Shown one piece after another: positions 22,341-34,522 of a stretch of DNA of 64,000 nucleotides. This stretch comes from Gnetum montanum (lineage: Eukaryota > Streptophyta > Gnetopsida > Gnetales > Gnetaceae): the NCBI GenBank assembly GCA_015680685.1, contig MNCI01011532.1, forward strand, positions 1,025,042-1,089,041, read 5' to 3'. The number at the start of each line of letters is the position of its first letter. Within the stretch, counting starts at the first letter, position 1. The position numbers were made by a program, and so were the translations under genes. The notes beneath the pieces were generated by a model. It was not told the origin of the DNA. It worked only from the letters and a program-made list of their open reading frames with translations, and did no database searches.

Positions 22341-24568
22341 TCTAGGGCCATGTTCATCTACAAACCTGAAAGCCCAAATAGAAAGTAGTTGGTCATCATC
22401 CAATAAGTGAAACCTTTCCTTGAACCAAGAAAAGCTAATAAAACTACCACCTCAATAGATGGACAACCATGCTCTATTTTCTAGATCTCCTTTCTTCAAC
22501 ATGGTTATGGTGGAGATGGCCATCCGTGTTAACCATCCACTTGGCGCTTCAATATTTTACTTTTTTGTTTTACATATTTTTATTTTACACTTTGTTGATT
22601 TTTACCTTTTTCTTTGGTTTTTTGCTCTATTGATTTTCTTAATTTTTGTTTTACAACATTGTTAGTATGTTTTACCTTTCTTAATTTAGTTTACAATTTT
22701 TTATATTTTATGCTATTTTACTTTGTTTTATTTTGTTTAAGTGTGACTTGTCATTATTTCTGCTAATAAAAGTGCTTTATTACCATAGGGCATAATGCCA
22801 CTGTTGCTATTTACTAATGATGGTTTGTGCTTAATGTTGTGATTGTTAATGTCTAGTTTCTATTGTTGAATTTTGATGTCTAATGACTATGACATGGTTT
22901 ATTTTTCATTGAACAAGCAGTGAGTCCACGTCATCCACCCATCCAACAAACTTTGTGATGTTCCTTGTTCTGGGAGTTTAAGGTTTCTTCCATTAAAAAG
23001 AAACTTTTAATCAATTGGTGACCTTGTTAGTTCTGAAATTGGGAAGGATCCAAAGGTTTGTAGAGAGTGTGACTTCAAGGGAACTAAATACTCTTTGTAC
23101 TCTTCTGCTTACTTGAGTCCTTGGATGTTTTTCATGAACTTCTTACTATTCCATTCCAACCACTAATAGGAAGTCAAAAAAGTCTTTGCATGGTGTGGTT
23201 CCCATCCAAAATTCAAAAAAAAATATAATAATGGGAATTTAAAGCACACCCCTTAGACAAATACATGAGAAACAAGCACTAGTTATGGAACTAGAAAGAC
23301 ATGTTACCCATGCTTGAAGATCCCCTCTAACTGAGTTCCTCTCTTTCTCTCACTTCCTACTTCTCTTTTCTTCTTTTTATGGAATGGTAGTTGTTTTGTA
23401 GGAGCACTCTTGTGTCTTAAGTGGGTCAATCAATCTTGGAGTGACAATGCAATGTCACTAAAAGTAGCTAGTTTTGGTCTGGACTAAGGATGGAACTTCT
23501 CAGGTCATTTTAAACACATCTTCCACAAGGGACTTTTTACAAACTCAATTTAGAATCCCATTCCACCTTCTTAACATCCATATATGCTACCATAACTTAC
23601 CTCACTATTGATTTCTATGTTATGTTCGATGTCTAAGTATGAAGTATTGGCATTCTTAAATTGATTCTTTTTGGTTGGTCCTTAACTTTTCATGACCATT
23701 AATCAACTGTGGGGCCCACATGCTCCTTAGTTAGGGTCATGTAAAGGCAATAAAGCCATCTGCCTACTATGAGGAGGACCCACTTACATATCTTTTGGTT
23801 TGGTTAGTTAAGTCCCTAATCTTTGACATTGCTACAATCCTATCTTTCACATATTCCATTATGTAATCCACTCTATGCTCCTTGAACCCTTTTTCTCTAA
23901 TTTTCTCAATTTTCTTAATTTTTTGAACTTTAACATCCTCTTCTTGTATTTTCATCATGTTTGTGACTGTTTGGGCTTCCATTTGATTCTAATTTTGTTC
24001 CAAATCTCCTTGTAATTTTTGAGTTTTAACTTGGTTAGTGGTGATCAATAGTTGCATCGACAAGGCCCCATCGACGTAGCAGACCATGTTTACTAGGCCC
24101 CATTAATGCAATGCAAAAATAGTATAAATACTACCAAACACTTTGGATTTTTCTCATTTGGTCCATAATGCCCAAGGTGGTTTTACAATTTTCAAAGCCA
24201 AAAACATTCCTGAGCCTATAACTCTCACACCAGTTATCTGAATCACCGTGTTCTTTGATTCTATAGTTACTAGAAGTAAACTCTTAGTCATGGGGATAGC
24301 AAACCTCAAGGTTTTGACGATAATTTTTTGAAACTTTTTCTAACTCCCCCAAAGGGTTAAGATATAAAATACTATTAAATCATTAAATTTTGAGAATTTA
24401 ACCCTCCCAACAACTTCAGTAAACCAAAAATTAACTTAAACAATTAAATACTTAATCCATCTAGCCATAATCATACCTTAGTCATGTGTAAATTTCCTAT
24501 GAGAAAAGGTATTCCAGTCATTTTGAGTTACAAAATATTTGCTAATTTGTTGTTATGTGTGATTATAG
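22341..24568 (+). other. EP non-coding region between pol and ORF2
   Basis: T-rich with no long ORF on the plus strand. Parts near 22850-23200 (for example TGACTTCAAGGGAACT near 23070, and TATGACATGG) are shared, in the same sense relative to the element, with the post-protease regions of E1 (27.9-28.25 kb) and E2 (44.1-44.4 kb). The gag-only elements therefore contain a piece of EP-type 3' sequence. Confidence 0.6.
24051..24130 (+). promoter_or_regulatory. LTR-like promoter segment upstream of EP ORF2
   Basis: GGCCCCATCGACGTAG and ACTAGGCCCCATTAATGCAA match U3 motifs of EP's own LTRs: GCCCCCATCGACGTAG near 16097, and ACTAGGCCCCATCGATAAG near 34608. As in the LTR, a TATA-like TATAAATA follows (24123-24130). 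After the TATA the similarity stops. It lies about 440 bp before the ORF2 ATG. It may be an internal promoter or a decayed solo fragment; the choice is inference. Confidence 0.5.
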
Positions 24569-25880
24569 ATGGCACCTAGGTCGAAGAGATTGTAGGAGGA
24601 AGGACCATTGCAACCATGGGAGAAATGACCTAGAAAAGGAAGATTCCAATAAGAACATGGCCACAAACAAGCTGAGGAAACCCACGTAATGGGATCTCTT
24701 AGAGATGAGGTAGAGGTGGAATTTGTCCAATAGATTCCTAAAGAAGAAGCTACATCTAAACACTTATAGTGAGGCAAGGCACTAGGCCCTATACCTAGAC
24801 TGGAAGTCACACTCCCACAGGCCTTCCTTGATATAATTAGGAACCATGAAATTCAATGCTTAATTCTTCAAGAGCTAAACTCTGGGTCATTCCTTGAAAG
24901 GGCACTAGAAGATGTTAGAACTCAATTGCAAGCCTCTCCCATGTGGCCAATCATCACTACAAGTGAGGAGTGGTACATGGGAGAAACATATTTTTTCTAG
25001 AATAATAAGAGAGAAGGAGATATTGTGAAAATTAAGGATATCCAAGTGTCCTACTTAGTATAAGCTATCATGTAGGCCCTTAGGTTGCTAGACACTAGGA
25101 CATAATTGGCAAAGTTGTCCACATAAGCCAATCCTGAAGCAAAGAAGGAATGGACTTAGTAGTGTTATGGGATTGACTGCAAGGAGTTTGGCATGCTCAC
25201 ACTAGCAAAAGAAGTCTATTTTAAGATAGCAAGCTACCACCTCAATCCAACAGCAAGGCCTAGTAAGGTAACAACCTTCTTCACTTAAGCATGCATTGCA
25301 CTATGTGGAAACTTTCTAGAAAACCTTCCATACCTAATCTATCTAGAGATAGAGAAGTACTTTAAGGAGAATGCACATGGAAGGAAAAATCTACCCTTTT
25401 CCTACTTGAATAGAAAATTATGTAAAAGGGAAAAGATAGTTCACTACACAAATGATACACTCAGGTGTGCTCCTAATGCTTCATGAGCTAAGATGATGAA
25501 AGATAAGATGCATACCACATTCACAAAAGAGGAGTAACAACAGCCACCTCCACCACCTATTCATGAATAACCAATGGAGGCCCACACTTTGGTTGAGTGT
25601 ATGCAAAAAATATAAGAGTAGATCTTACAATAGGAGAAGTAGTAGACAGGAACTAGTGGTGGAGATCCATCTATGTATAGACTAATCATGAGTTACCTCA
25701 GAGAAGTGGCTTGTACAACTAGTTAGATGGAGGGAGGTGGATCAATGTTATCTACCCAACAAATGCAGTTGCCTACGAGGTTAAATCTAAGTGCTCAAGA
25801 GGTGACAATATCTCTCTCTTAGCATCATCTATTCTCAGAAATCTTTGGGAATGTTGCTTCCTTTTTAATGCACTTGGAGG
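24569..25880 (+). pseudogene. EP second ORF after pol, first part
   Basis: It starts at ATG 24569, directly after GATTATAG, which looks like a splice acceptor; in Athila elements the extra ORF is thought to be made from a spliced RNA. The peptide is charged at first (MAPRSKRL). Later it gives LEVTLPQAFLDIIRNHEIQ, ALEDVRTQLQASPMWPI, KVTTFFT and LPYLIYLEIEKYF. This pattern recalls the helical 'putative plant transposon protein' region of Athila ORF2, but I cannot confirm it. A proline run (PPPPP) occurs near 25540. About fifteen stops break it. Element E1 interrupts it at 25886. Confidence 0.5.
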
Positions 25881-25885
25881 AGGAT

Positions 25886-26829
25886 TGATGAGTGGTGGGT
25901 ATCCCTACACTCAACCATATGAATACGAGTGTCGCACGCACCATCAGATTGAACTCCGCAGACTAAATTCCTACACGCTGCTTGGAACACTTGGGGTTAA
26001 TTAATCGTTGTCTTCCCAAGCTTGCTTGTATGTGTCACGGTGTATGGTTAAGAAAGCCTAAGGTATATGATTTTTATGGTATTTTCTATTTTTATGTCTT
26101 CTACACTATGAGGAAAGGGTTGAGAAACTAAGTCTAACTCTAACTAATGCACTAAGTTCCCTAGTGTTAGCATCCATTCCCACTTACCATACACACCCTG
26201 AACTATGCAATTGTGGCTACCAAACACTAATCATTACTGGGATCAACACATGTAATGCACATGCTCGAAGTGATCGTACTGAGGCACTTAACTAACCTAA
26301 GTGTGATAAGCATCTGTTCGTTGGCTAACCATACACATCCTTGAATTCTTATAACCAAGTCGTACTTATCCCACGTTCTAGGAGTTTAGGGTGAGAGACA
26401 CTAATCACGATGAATAGCCGATTCCTTGACTAGCCGTACACATTCGTAAATGCTCGTAATCAAGTCGTACTCATACCACGCTAACAACAGGTAATAAATA
26501 ACTAGTAAGAAATAACATGTAATAAACCTATTCCATGTACTACAAGGTTTATCCACAAAGCTCGTCTTTATTGACATACACAACTTGCGTTCAGGTACAA
26601 AGCTACTCAAATAAAGATCCGTTCACTTGGGGACTCCTACTGTGGACACATGGAAAATAATCTATCTCTGGGGTGATCAATCTGCGAGAGCTTTGCTACT
26701 TTAAGCCTAGGATGATGAATTAGGGGAGTGCTGCCTCTTATTAATATATATGGCGGTGGACTGCAATATCACGTACGCGATATCGCAGGGGACGACATGA
26801 TATCGCGTACGTGATATTGCATCCCATCA
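25886..26829 (-). repeat. 3' LTR of E1
   Basis: Bounded by TGATGAGTGG (low end) and ATCCCATCA (high end), the same ends as E2's LTR. The TATA region near 26735-26745 has decayed. Near the high end lie repeats of the inverted GATATCGCGTACGTGATATTG type. Confidence 0.8.
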
Positions 26830-28750
26830 TGCCTCCATGACTAAATGAAAACTCATCCTCAAGTTCATTATAATGATATCGGGTAGGTATGGAATTATTG
26901 AGGGAAATGGAACTAATGGGATGACATGTGAACGGATCATTATTACAAGACTTGAAAAAACTGGTGTTCATGACAACAGGGGTGAACACCTTATTACATT
27001 GACATCAGGCCACATTTGGCAGCTTGAGAGAAAAGAGAAGAGAGAAGAGAAGAGAAGATAAGAGAAGAGGTCTTGCTACTGCCAATGCCTAGATTGCGCC
27101 TTTCATTGTCCATCAGTAAGCGCATCATCAATCTTGCTCCTTGCATAGCTGCTTTCAGCACTACTCCATTCCAAGTGCTACCTCCAGATCTGATCTATTG
27201 TTGCATGATCACCATCTGCACACACAACACAGTCTTGTATTAGCAAGGGTAAAGGAATTGTAATGTGGTCATACCTTGCTTCGGTGTAAGTCCATTGTCT
27301 GGGTTGTGGCTAATACNCCCTTAATGCCCTGACACACCCACATTCAAAGAGTCCGTAGGCTCTGGGAATGTCCTTTGAAACAAGATTTAAAGTCTTAATC
27401 GTAAAAATTTACCAAAAATAAAACAATGCATCTACCAAAATATACACTAATGATACAACCGGCAATGAGGTGAACAGTGGAGAGAAGGGTGGAGAGAAGA
27501 GGATGGAATGGAATCCCAAGAACAAGATGGTGTACAACCCCTTGTGTGCTTCATGATTAATGTGACTTGGCAAATCTCATTCCAACTCTGGCCTCAAACA
27601 AACCACATCCAGTGACTTCGCATCAACGCACTTGGCTGAACCATCCACTGGAGTAACAAGAATGCATCTCCAAGAGCTACCACCATTTCAACGAAACAAA
27701 GGAGAGAATGGGAAGTGAGAAGTGCCTTAGTTAGAGGGAACACATTTGGTTCCATAACCAATGCTTGTAGCCTAAGTTTATTTCGTCTAAGGGGTTTTCT
27801 TTCAATCCTTACTTTGGTTTTTTTTTTTTGTGTTTTTTGTTTTTATGCGTGAGAACCACACCATGCAAAGAATTTTTATTTTTATTGTCTCCACTTCCAA
27901 AAAGTGGGTAACATTGGAATGGCAAGAAAACTCAAGAAGAAAATATCCAACCACCTAAGAGAATGGCCAACACAAATGCATAAAGTTCCCTTGAAGTCAC
28001 ACCCATTTTAAACCTTGAGTCTTTCCTTAGTTTGAGAAGTACCTAGTCACCGATTCATTAAAGTTCTTATTAGAAAGGGAACTGTACATTTCCAAGCCAA
28101 GAGAAACCATAGACTTTGGTGGATGAATGGATGAAGTGGAATCATTGCCTGCCATATCAAAAGAACATACCTTAGTATCAACGTCATAACTTAAAGGTAA
28201 AAACCAAAGATCAGCAATCAATGAAAAACAGGTCATACCATCGTTCCAAACACTTATTGGGTGGTGAACTTACATGGTGGATGGCACACACACACACACA
28301 CAAAATGGGAAAGTATAACGATGTTGTAAAACAAAAACAAGAAAAGTTAAAGAAATTTTCAAAATAAAAACAAGAAAAGTTAAAGAAATTTGTAAAACAA
28401 AAATGTATTAAACAAAAAATGTGTAAAACAATAATGTGTTAAAAAAAACTTAAAAGAACTGAGGGCCCCATATGATTAGCATAGGTGGACATCTCCCCCA
28501 TGACTAAATTGTAAGGGAGAGATCCAAAATAATAAGTGCCTATTGGAATTTCGTAACAGTGCCCAACTTCTCCCCACTGATGTTCTTAGGTTGAGGGGTG
28601 GAAGTTGGTGACACTCATATTCCAATGTGTCTATGCCTCTGTTGTTAGCATGAGTTTCCTCAGTTCGTTCCATGCATACTTGGTTGCTCTTCCTAGTAGC
28701 TGTTAACCACAGGGTGTCTAGTACTGGTGTGGTTGCTACATACAGGCATA
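26830..28750 (-). other. E1 non-coding 3' region
   Basis: Collinear with 42719-44900 in E2, except for a gap at N 27317. It holds a CA microsatellite (about 28286-28302) and A-rich repeats AAACAAGAAAAGTTAAAG near 28335-28395. No RT, RNase H or integrase signature is found on either strand. Confidence 0.65.
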
Positions 28751-28751
28751 T

Positions 28752-31700
28752 TTATTTCAAAGTCTCAAGGGCACACTTGTTACATGGAGACATTTCCTCC
28801 ATGTCATCACCCGATGAATCACTGTATGTGATGCATGGAACTTTCTTCTTCTCGATCTTTCCATAAATGTTCATCTTAGATATTTGCAAGGAAAGATCAC
28901 GGATCCCTAGGTACGCATCTACTGTACTTCGCCATGGCCTTCCCATTATAATTAGAGAGCCCCCTTCATTGTTAACTTCAATCACTAGGAAATCGGCTGG
29001 GTATGACCACCCACACATAGTGGTGATGATGTCCTCCACCAATCCTAAGGGAATGGTAATGGACTGGTCAGCCAGCTCTAGTGGGATGTTACTCTTCTTT
29101 AGTTGGGGCAGGTTCCATTTGTGATACATTTCTTATGATATTAGATTAACTCCAGAACCTGAGTCAAGAAGAGCTTGATGTGGTGCATTCCTAGCAATTT
29201 GCAAATAAATTAAGGGGCTCCCATGGTCAGATAGTTTCCTGGGAAGGTGGCCCACCTTGATCCAATCGGTTATGGTATGTGTCAACATAACTGTATATGT
29301 ACTCGGTTGTTGGACTGAAGGGTGCTCCGAAGGATTAGATGATTGAGGCCTATACATGTACTCAACTGCTTGTTGTTGCGAGAGTTTGTCTGGGCTCCTA
29401 CTTCTGAAGAAGGGCCTCTTCTTTGTACAGTTGTCAGAGCCAATGCCAGGTTGAATATTTACAGGCTGAATATTTACAGCTCTCATAGCGTTACGTTGCT
29501 GCGGTTGAGTAGCTAATTCCCCTTGCATTGTTGGAACAGGTTGTATGGGAACTATAGGTGGAAGAGGTGCGGATGGAGTTAGAGGATGAGATGAATGTGA
29601 GAAGCCTCCCAGAGGAGAAGGAGTCCTGCTGAAGTACTCCCGAACTTGGTAGTGACGTTGGGGAGTAGTGTGACCCATAGAGCCACCTAGAGAAACTGGC
29701 TACTACACATAATAACCATAAGGAGCAGGCTGCCAGTAAGGGTAAAATTGTGTTGGCGGTGGCATCCCCCATGACTGTGGGTATTGCCACTGCTAATGTT
29801 GTCCAATGGGCTATGGTGGAGTACCACTTGGATAATACATTAGTGGTTGGTGGAACTGCCTTGGGTTACCTTGTGGATAAGGTAACCTTCGGGGTGTTTG
29901 ATATTAGTTGAGTCTTGGATTTAGTGCATACACCCTAGACTCCTGCAGATGTGAGATAACTCACAACATCCCTTATGATGGTCATAGTAGTAGACCTCAC
30001 ATCCACTATCATCGTCTATGTCAGAATTCATAGCCTCATTAGAGATAGGAATTTTCCCCTTACCCTTGTTATGTGCAGGGCTTAAATTTCTCTGCTTTGT
30101 TTTACCTTTGTCACTAATTTGTTCCTCCTTAGACTCTTCTACAATTTTCAACACTATTTCAATTCTTGAGTCTAAGGAATCCCACATTTGGTCTCCCTTG
30201 GCCAATACTTCAGTTGTTAATTTTTGGATAGGCAAAGTTTTTTGGTTCACCAAATCTTCGAGTGGTGACTCATCCTCCTCATCATAGAATTTCACTCCCT
30301 TCTTGTGAAGCGAGGGATCGTGGTTATATTCTTCTACACTTTCCCTCTTATGTAGTTCACCCTCTTCTTGCGCTACTTATTCCAACAAGCTATGTACTTC
30401 ATGGGCTCTAAGTTGGAAAAGTTTCCCTTGGGCAAAAGTCCCAAGGGTTCTTCTCGTTTCATTCCTTAGCCCATCCACGATGTGGCGAAGTTGATAGCGT
30501 ACCTATGGCCCAGGCAACGATAGAACAATGTATAGTAGCAGGCCATAACAGCATCCAAGGGTTCATAAGCACCTTGTTTCAAGCCTTGGATCTGCTTACG
30601 CAAATTGGACACTCTGGAGTATGTTTGATATTTATTGTTGAAGAGTTCAAGCATCATACTCCACCTCCTGATGGTTTCGGGTTCTAAGGACTGATACCAG
30701 CTCTTTGCTTCTTTGGTGAGTGTCCTTGGGAATAACTTAAGCTTCTACCACTCATTATCTATACTCTGCAAGGCACAGGCATCATGGAATGGTTGTAAAT
30801 GATACTGTGGATCAGCGTTGTATTCCCCTTCAAAATGTGGGATATTATTTATGTCTAAACGCTTGATCCGACTGTCTTTTAAGTGCCTTGTTAGAATCCT
30901 AACAACCTCTATAATGTCAAGCATACTTCAGGTTACAAGTAGGGGTTCATCATGATCATTTCTTTCATGATGTTTGTGATGTCTTCGTGGTTTCCTACTC
31001 TCCCTACGTCCTTGCCCTTATCCTATCTCTCAACCTTCCTATCGAGGTCTTTTGTCTTCCTTACCTTTACCCTCACCATTATGTTCACGATGGCTGCACC
31101 CAGATGTGGAAGGAGAGTGTGAGTGGCGAGATGAAGGAGAAGAATAAGGGAAGCCATCACCATGGTGATGTTTCTTACCTTCTATTCAGCTACTTCAGCC
31201 TCGATCATTATAATGATCTAAGTGTCTGTCCTTAGTGTGAGTGGTTGCTCCTTCCATGAACAGTTGGTGTTCACAGGGATCAGAACCCATGGTATGTATA
31301 GTTGATCGAAGGCTCTGATGCCTAACCTCTTCACCATCATGAGGAGGGGGAACATCATTTGCTAAAGAACCCATTATAAGGGGTTCTTTGTCTCCTATTT
31401 CACTAAGGACGTGTGGGACCTTGTCCTTCAACAGTGTATGTTGACTCTCCTGCCTTAAGTCCCTCATACGTTGCAAAGCTGTGGGATGATAATCCCTTAT
31501 ATCAAACTCTCCAGTAACATATTCAGCAAATAAGTCTTGCATGCCAATCTATGCCAAGGCACGGAAGAGCATGTTCGGGACAGATCGATCTCGTGGTAAA
31601 ACTATGTTACCAAAAAAATCTCTCCAGTGCAACTGTTCATCTTGATGGAGGATAAAAGTATAATCAGGAATATACTCATCAGGATGAGTATATGTTATCT

Positions 31701-31803
31701 TATACTGTTTAGGACTTGTCTGATTGTGGTTATGCGTTGTATGTTGTCGACTGTCTCTAGTGTTAGTCCTAGGTGGTGAATTAGATTTGTGAGAAGAAGT
31801 CAT
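28752..31803 (-). pseudogene. Gag and protease of E1
   Basis: It starts at ATG 31803 (MTSSHKSNSP). The head YTHPDEYIPDYTFILHQDEQ and WRDFFGNIVLPRDR is followed by an acidic/histidine-rich middle. The gag block contains MLELFNNKYQTYSRVSNLRK (about 30655-30600) and a lysine-rich C-terminus near 30020-30295. A proline-rich stretch precedes the protease. The protease has YLQIARNAPHQALLDSGSGV, with the catalytic DSG intact, ending at a stop near 29132. Its second half continues (28752-29129) with WNLPQLKKSNIPLE and GGSLIIMGRPW. It can be read in about six pieces. The same order and length occur in E2. Gag and protease without pol suggest dependence on a partner. Confidence 0.8.
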
Positions 31804-31911
31804 TTTTATCGGTGTGCTATTCACTTTTATATAAATTCTTATTTAATTAATTAACCCAAAGGTTCATTAAGGCTCCCAATGATTTGAATGATTTCCTTAT
31901 GTTCTATTTGN

Positions 31912-32764
31912 GACTAAATGCCTACATGCCGGTTGGAACACTTGGGGTTAATTAATTGTTGTCTTCCCAGGCTTGCTTGTATCTGTCACGGTGTATGGTT
32001 AAGCAATTCTAAGGTATATGATTTTTATGGTATTTTCTATTTTTATGTCTTCTGCACTACGAGGAAAGGGTAGAGAAGCTAAGTCTAACTCTAACTAATG
32101 CACTAGGTTCCCTAGCATCAGCATCCATTCCCACTTACTGTACACACCTCGAACTATGAAACTATGGCTACCAAACACTAATCATTATTGGGATCACCAC
32201 ACGTAACGCACGTGCTTGAAGTGGTCGTACTAAGACACTTAACTAACCTAAGTGTGATAAGCATCCATTCCTTGGCTAACCGTACACATCCTTGAATGCT
32301 CGTAACCAAGTCGTACTTATCCCATGCTCTAGGAGTTTAGGGTGAGAGAGACTAATTGCGATGAGTAGCCGATTCCTTGACTAGCCGTACACATTCATAA
32401 ATGCTCGTAATCAAGTCGTACTCATACCATGCTAACAATAGGTAATAAATAACTAGTAAGAAATAACATGTAATAAACCTATTCCATGTACTGCAAGGTT
32501 TATCCACAAAGCTCGTCTTTATTGCCATACGCAACTTGCGTTCAGGTACAAAGCTGCTTGAATAAAGATCCGTTCACTTGGGGACTCCTACTGCAGGCAC
32601 ATGGAAAATAATCTATCTATGGGGTGATCAATCCACTAGAGCTTTGCTACTTTAAGCCTAAGATGATGAATAAGGGGCGTGCCACCTCTTATTTATAGAT
32701 ATGGCGATGGACCGTGATATCACATACGCGTACCCTTGATGGGATGCGATATCGTGTCCCATGA
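31912..32764 (-). repeat. 5' LTR of E1 (low end lost at a gap)
   Basis: Matches 25886-26829 from the equivalent of its position 95 onward. The expected low end and the primer site are missing at N 31911. The high end reads CCCATGA where CCCATCA is expected. A minus-strand TATA box, TATAAATAA, lies near 32690-32698. Confidence 0.75.
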
Positions 32765-32769
32765 AGGGT

Positions 32770-34220
32770 GAAGAGACAACTCTATTAGTAATGTCGCACT
32801 AGGGGTAAGAGATAGCTACAAAAATTGTTGCTAATAAGTTGCTAAGAAATTAAATGCACCTACAACACCTGTACTAGATTTTTCTACACTTAGAGATGTG
32901 TAGATGTCTGTAGGGATAATTAGTAGGAAATTAAATGTAGCCTAGCATGAAGAATTGCTAGACCGACTATTGGGAACCAGGTAACTGATTCTAGATATCT
33001 TTAATTTTTTGGATACCATCATTGCAACCCAATTAGATTTGTTGGAGGCAAAGCACAAGTGTCTCATCTTAGAAGGGAAACTTGCAATATCTCAAGAACA
33101 TAATCAATGCTTGGCCACTGAAGTTGCTAAACTACATGCTCAACTTATCGACCCTGCTCTTATCAACCCTGCATTGACACAAGATGAAGCCCATTAGCAG
33201 CTTCAAGAATAGCTAAAGTGGGTTGAGGAAGAAATGGTGATGGCGGTCTTCAAAAAGTCCATAACAGAAGTTGCAACTCATTAAGTATGGAAGGACTTGA
33301 TGTAGACGTGCAAGGAGAATAAAATTTTGACAACAGAAAATCATCGCCTATGGAATGTTGATGCACAACAGTAACAACTAGAAGAATTTTTCCATCAATA
33401 GTAGAAATAGTTTGTCAAAGAAAATGCTGAATTGAGGAGATTGGTAGTGGAGAATCATAATCTCTCCATGGAGGAGGTCTATGCCTTACACCAGAATTCA
33501 ACCATTGAGATTGTTGCCTAGAAAAACAAGGCTTTGAACTTTGAAAAAGTTAAAAACCATTACAAAGACCAAGTTGGCATATAGAATAAGGTAAATGAAA
33601 AACATAGCCAATTTGTGAAGGCAAAGGTTAATGAGGCCCTCTAGCAAGGTAGAGAATTATAACAATCCAACATTGATGGGATTGATGCCTACAATAAGGT
33701 GGAAATCCACATGAAGGAGTTGTATATTGAAGAGATGATAAAGTACATGGAGCTGTCCAATCTTTGCTATGTAGACTTAATAATGTTGACTATCGAATAG
33801 TCATGGCTTGAGCTTAAGAAGCAAGTGGCTAGCTTGTACTTATTATATGAGGCCAGGTTCAGGAATCATAAAGATACTAAGTAGAAGCTTCTAGTGGGAA
33901 ATGTCAAACTCAAGGTTCTCAAGGCAAAATTCACCATTCAAAGATTAGTCACTGAGAACCTGCCCAAAATAATGAATGACTATCAAGCACTACAAGACAT
34001 AATTCGAGCATTTAACATTGAGCACAAACAATTCATGGCCTGGTTTATCAATGTTAAGGAGATACTTCTAGTTTTAACTTGTCCTTGGTATATTCCAATT
34101 CTAGCACACATTGGCAAAGCTACATGGACCATGAACGATCCCAGGAGTAAAGAAAAGAAGTTGAAAGCATTGCTTGATGCTTTTAGTCTTTTACTAGAAG
34201 TTACAACAATAGCAGGATAA
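32770..34220 (+). pseudogene. EP second ORF, continuation with coiled coil
   Basis: After E1 the reading resumes. It includes MDTIIATQLDLLEAKHKCLI and EGKLAISQEHNQCLATEVAK (33009-33197), heptad-like and strongly coiled-coil. Further K/E/L-rich stretches follow, such as NAELRRLVVENHNL (about 33425-33470) and an open piece at 33894-34220. A coiled-coil C-terminus in a second, non-pol ORF suits a structural protein. There is no sign of a signal peptide or transmembrane helix that would suggest an envelope. Multiple stops occur. Confidence 0.5.
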
Positions 34221-34522
34221 CCACAACTACCTTAGCCATTGATCATGCCTAAAGTTGGAGAAGGTCCATCAGAGCCTTAGGAGCATCCACTGCCTAGGAC
34301 TATATGACATTCTCTTTTATCTTCATGTAATTAAAGGGTGTGTTTGTCCAAATTTTTTGTACCATGCTCAATTCTGTAATTTGATTGATCCGTACACTGG
34401 GCACTCAATTTTCTACGTCTATTTTATCTTGTTTTGTTATGTCAAGAGTCAGTTAGTAATCCCATACCTTCCCAATTTTGTAAAGAACTCAAGGATGAGG
34501 TTTCAATTTAATTGTGGGGTTA

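Larger units (their letters stand above)
25886..32764 (-). mobile_element. Gag-only LTR retrotransposon E1, nested in EP
   Basis: LTRs at 25886-26829 and about 31912-32764 enclose gag and protease only, with no RT, RNase H or integrase. Flanking 5-mers AGGAT (25881-25885) and AGGGT (32765-32769) are a plausible target duplication with one transition. Two N positions (27317 and 31911) mark assembly gaps. By comparison with E2, about 325 bp of interior is missing at the first. About 130 bp, including the LTR end and primer site, is missing at the second. True length is therefore nearer 7.3 kb. Confidence 0.85.

Noticed and set aside
28867-29124. Plus-strand 85-codon ORF
   Set aside because: It is antisense to the E1 protease C-terminal half, which is conserved in E2 and EP.
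29491-29790. A 99-codon ORF overlapping E1 gag/protease
   Set aside because: It is a shadow in another frame; the frame with the conserved protease motif (29133-29678) is the real one.
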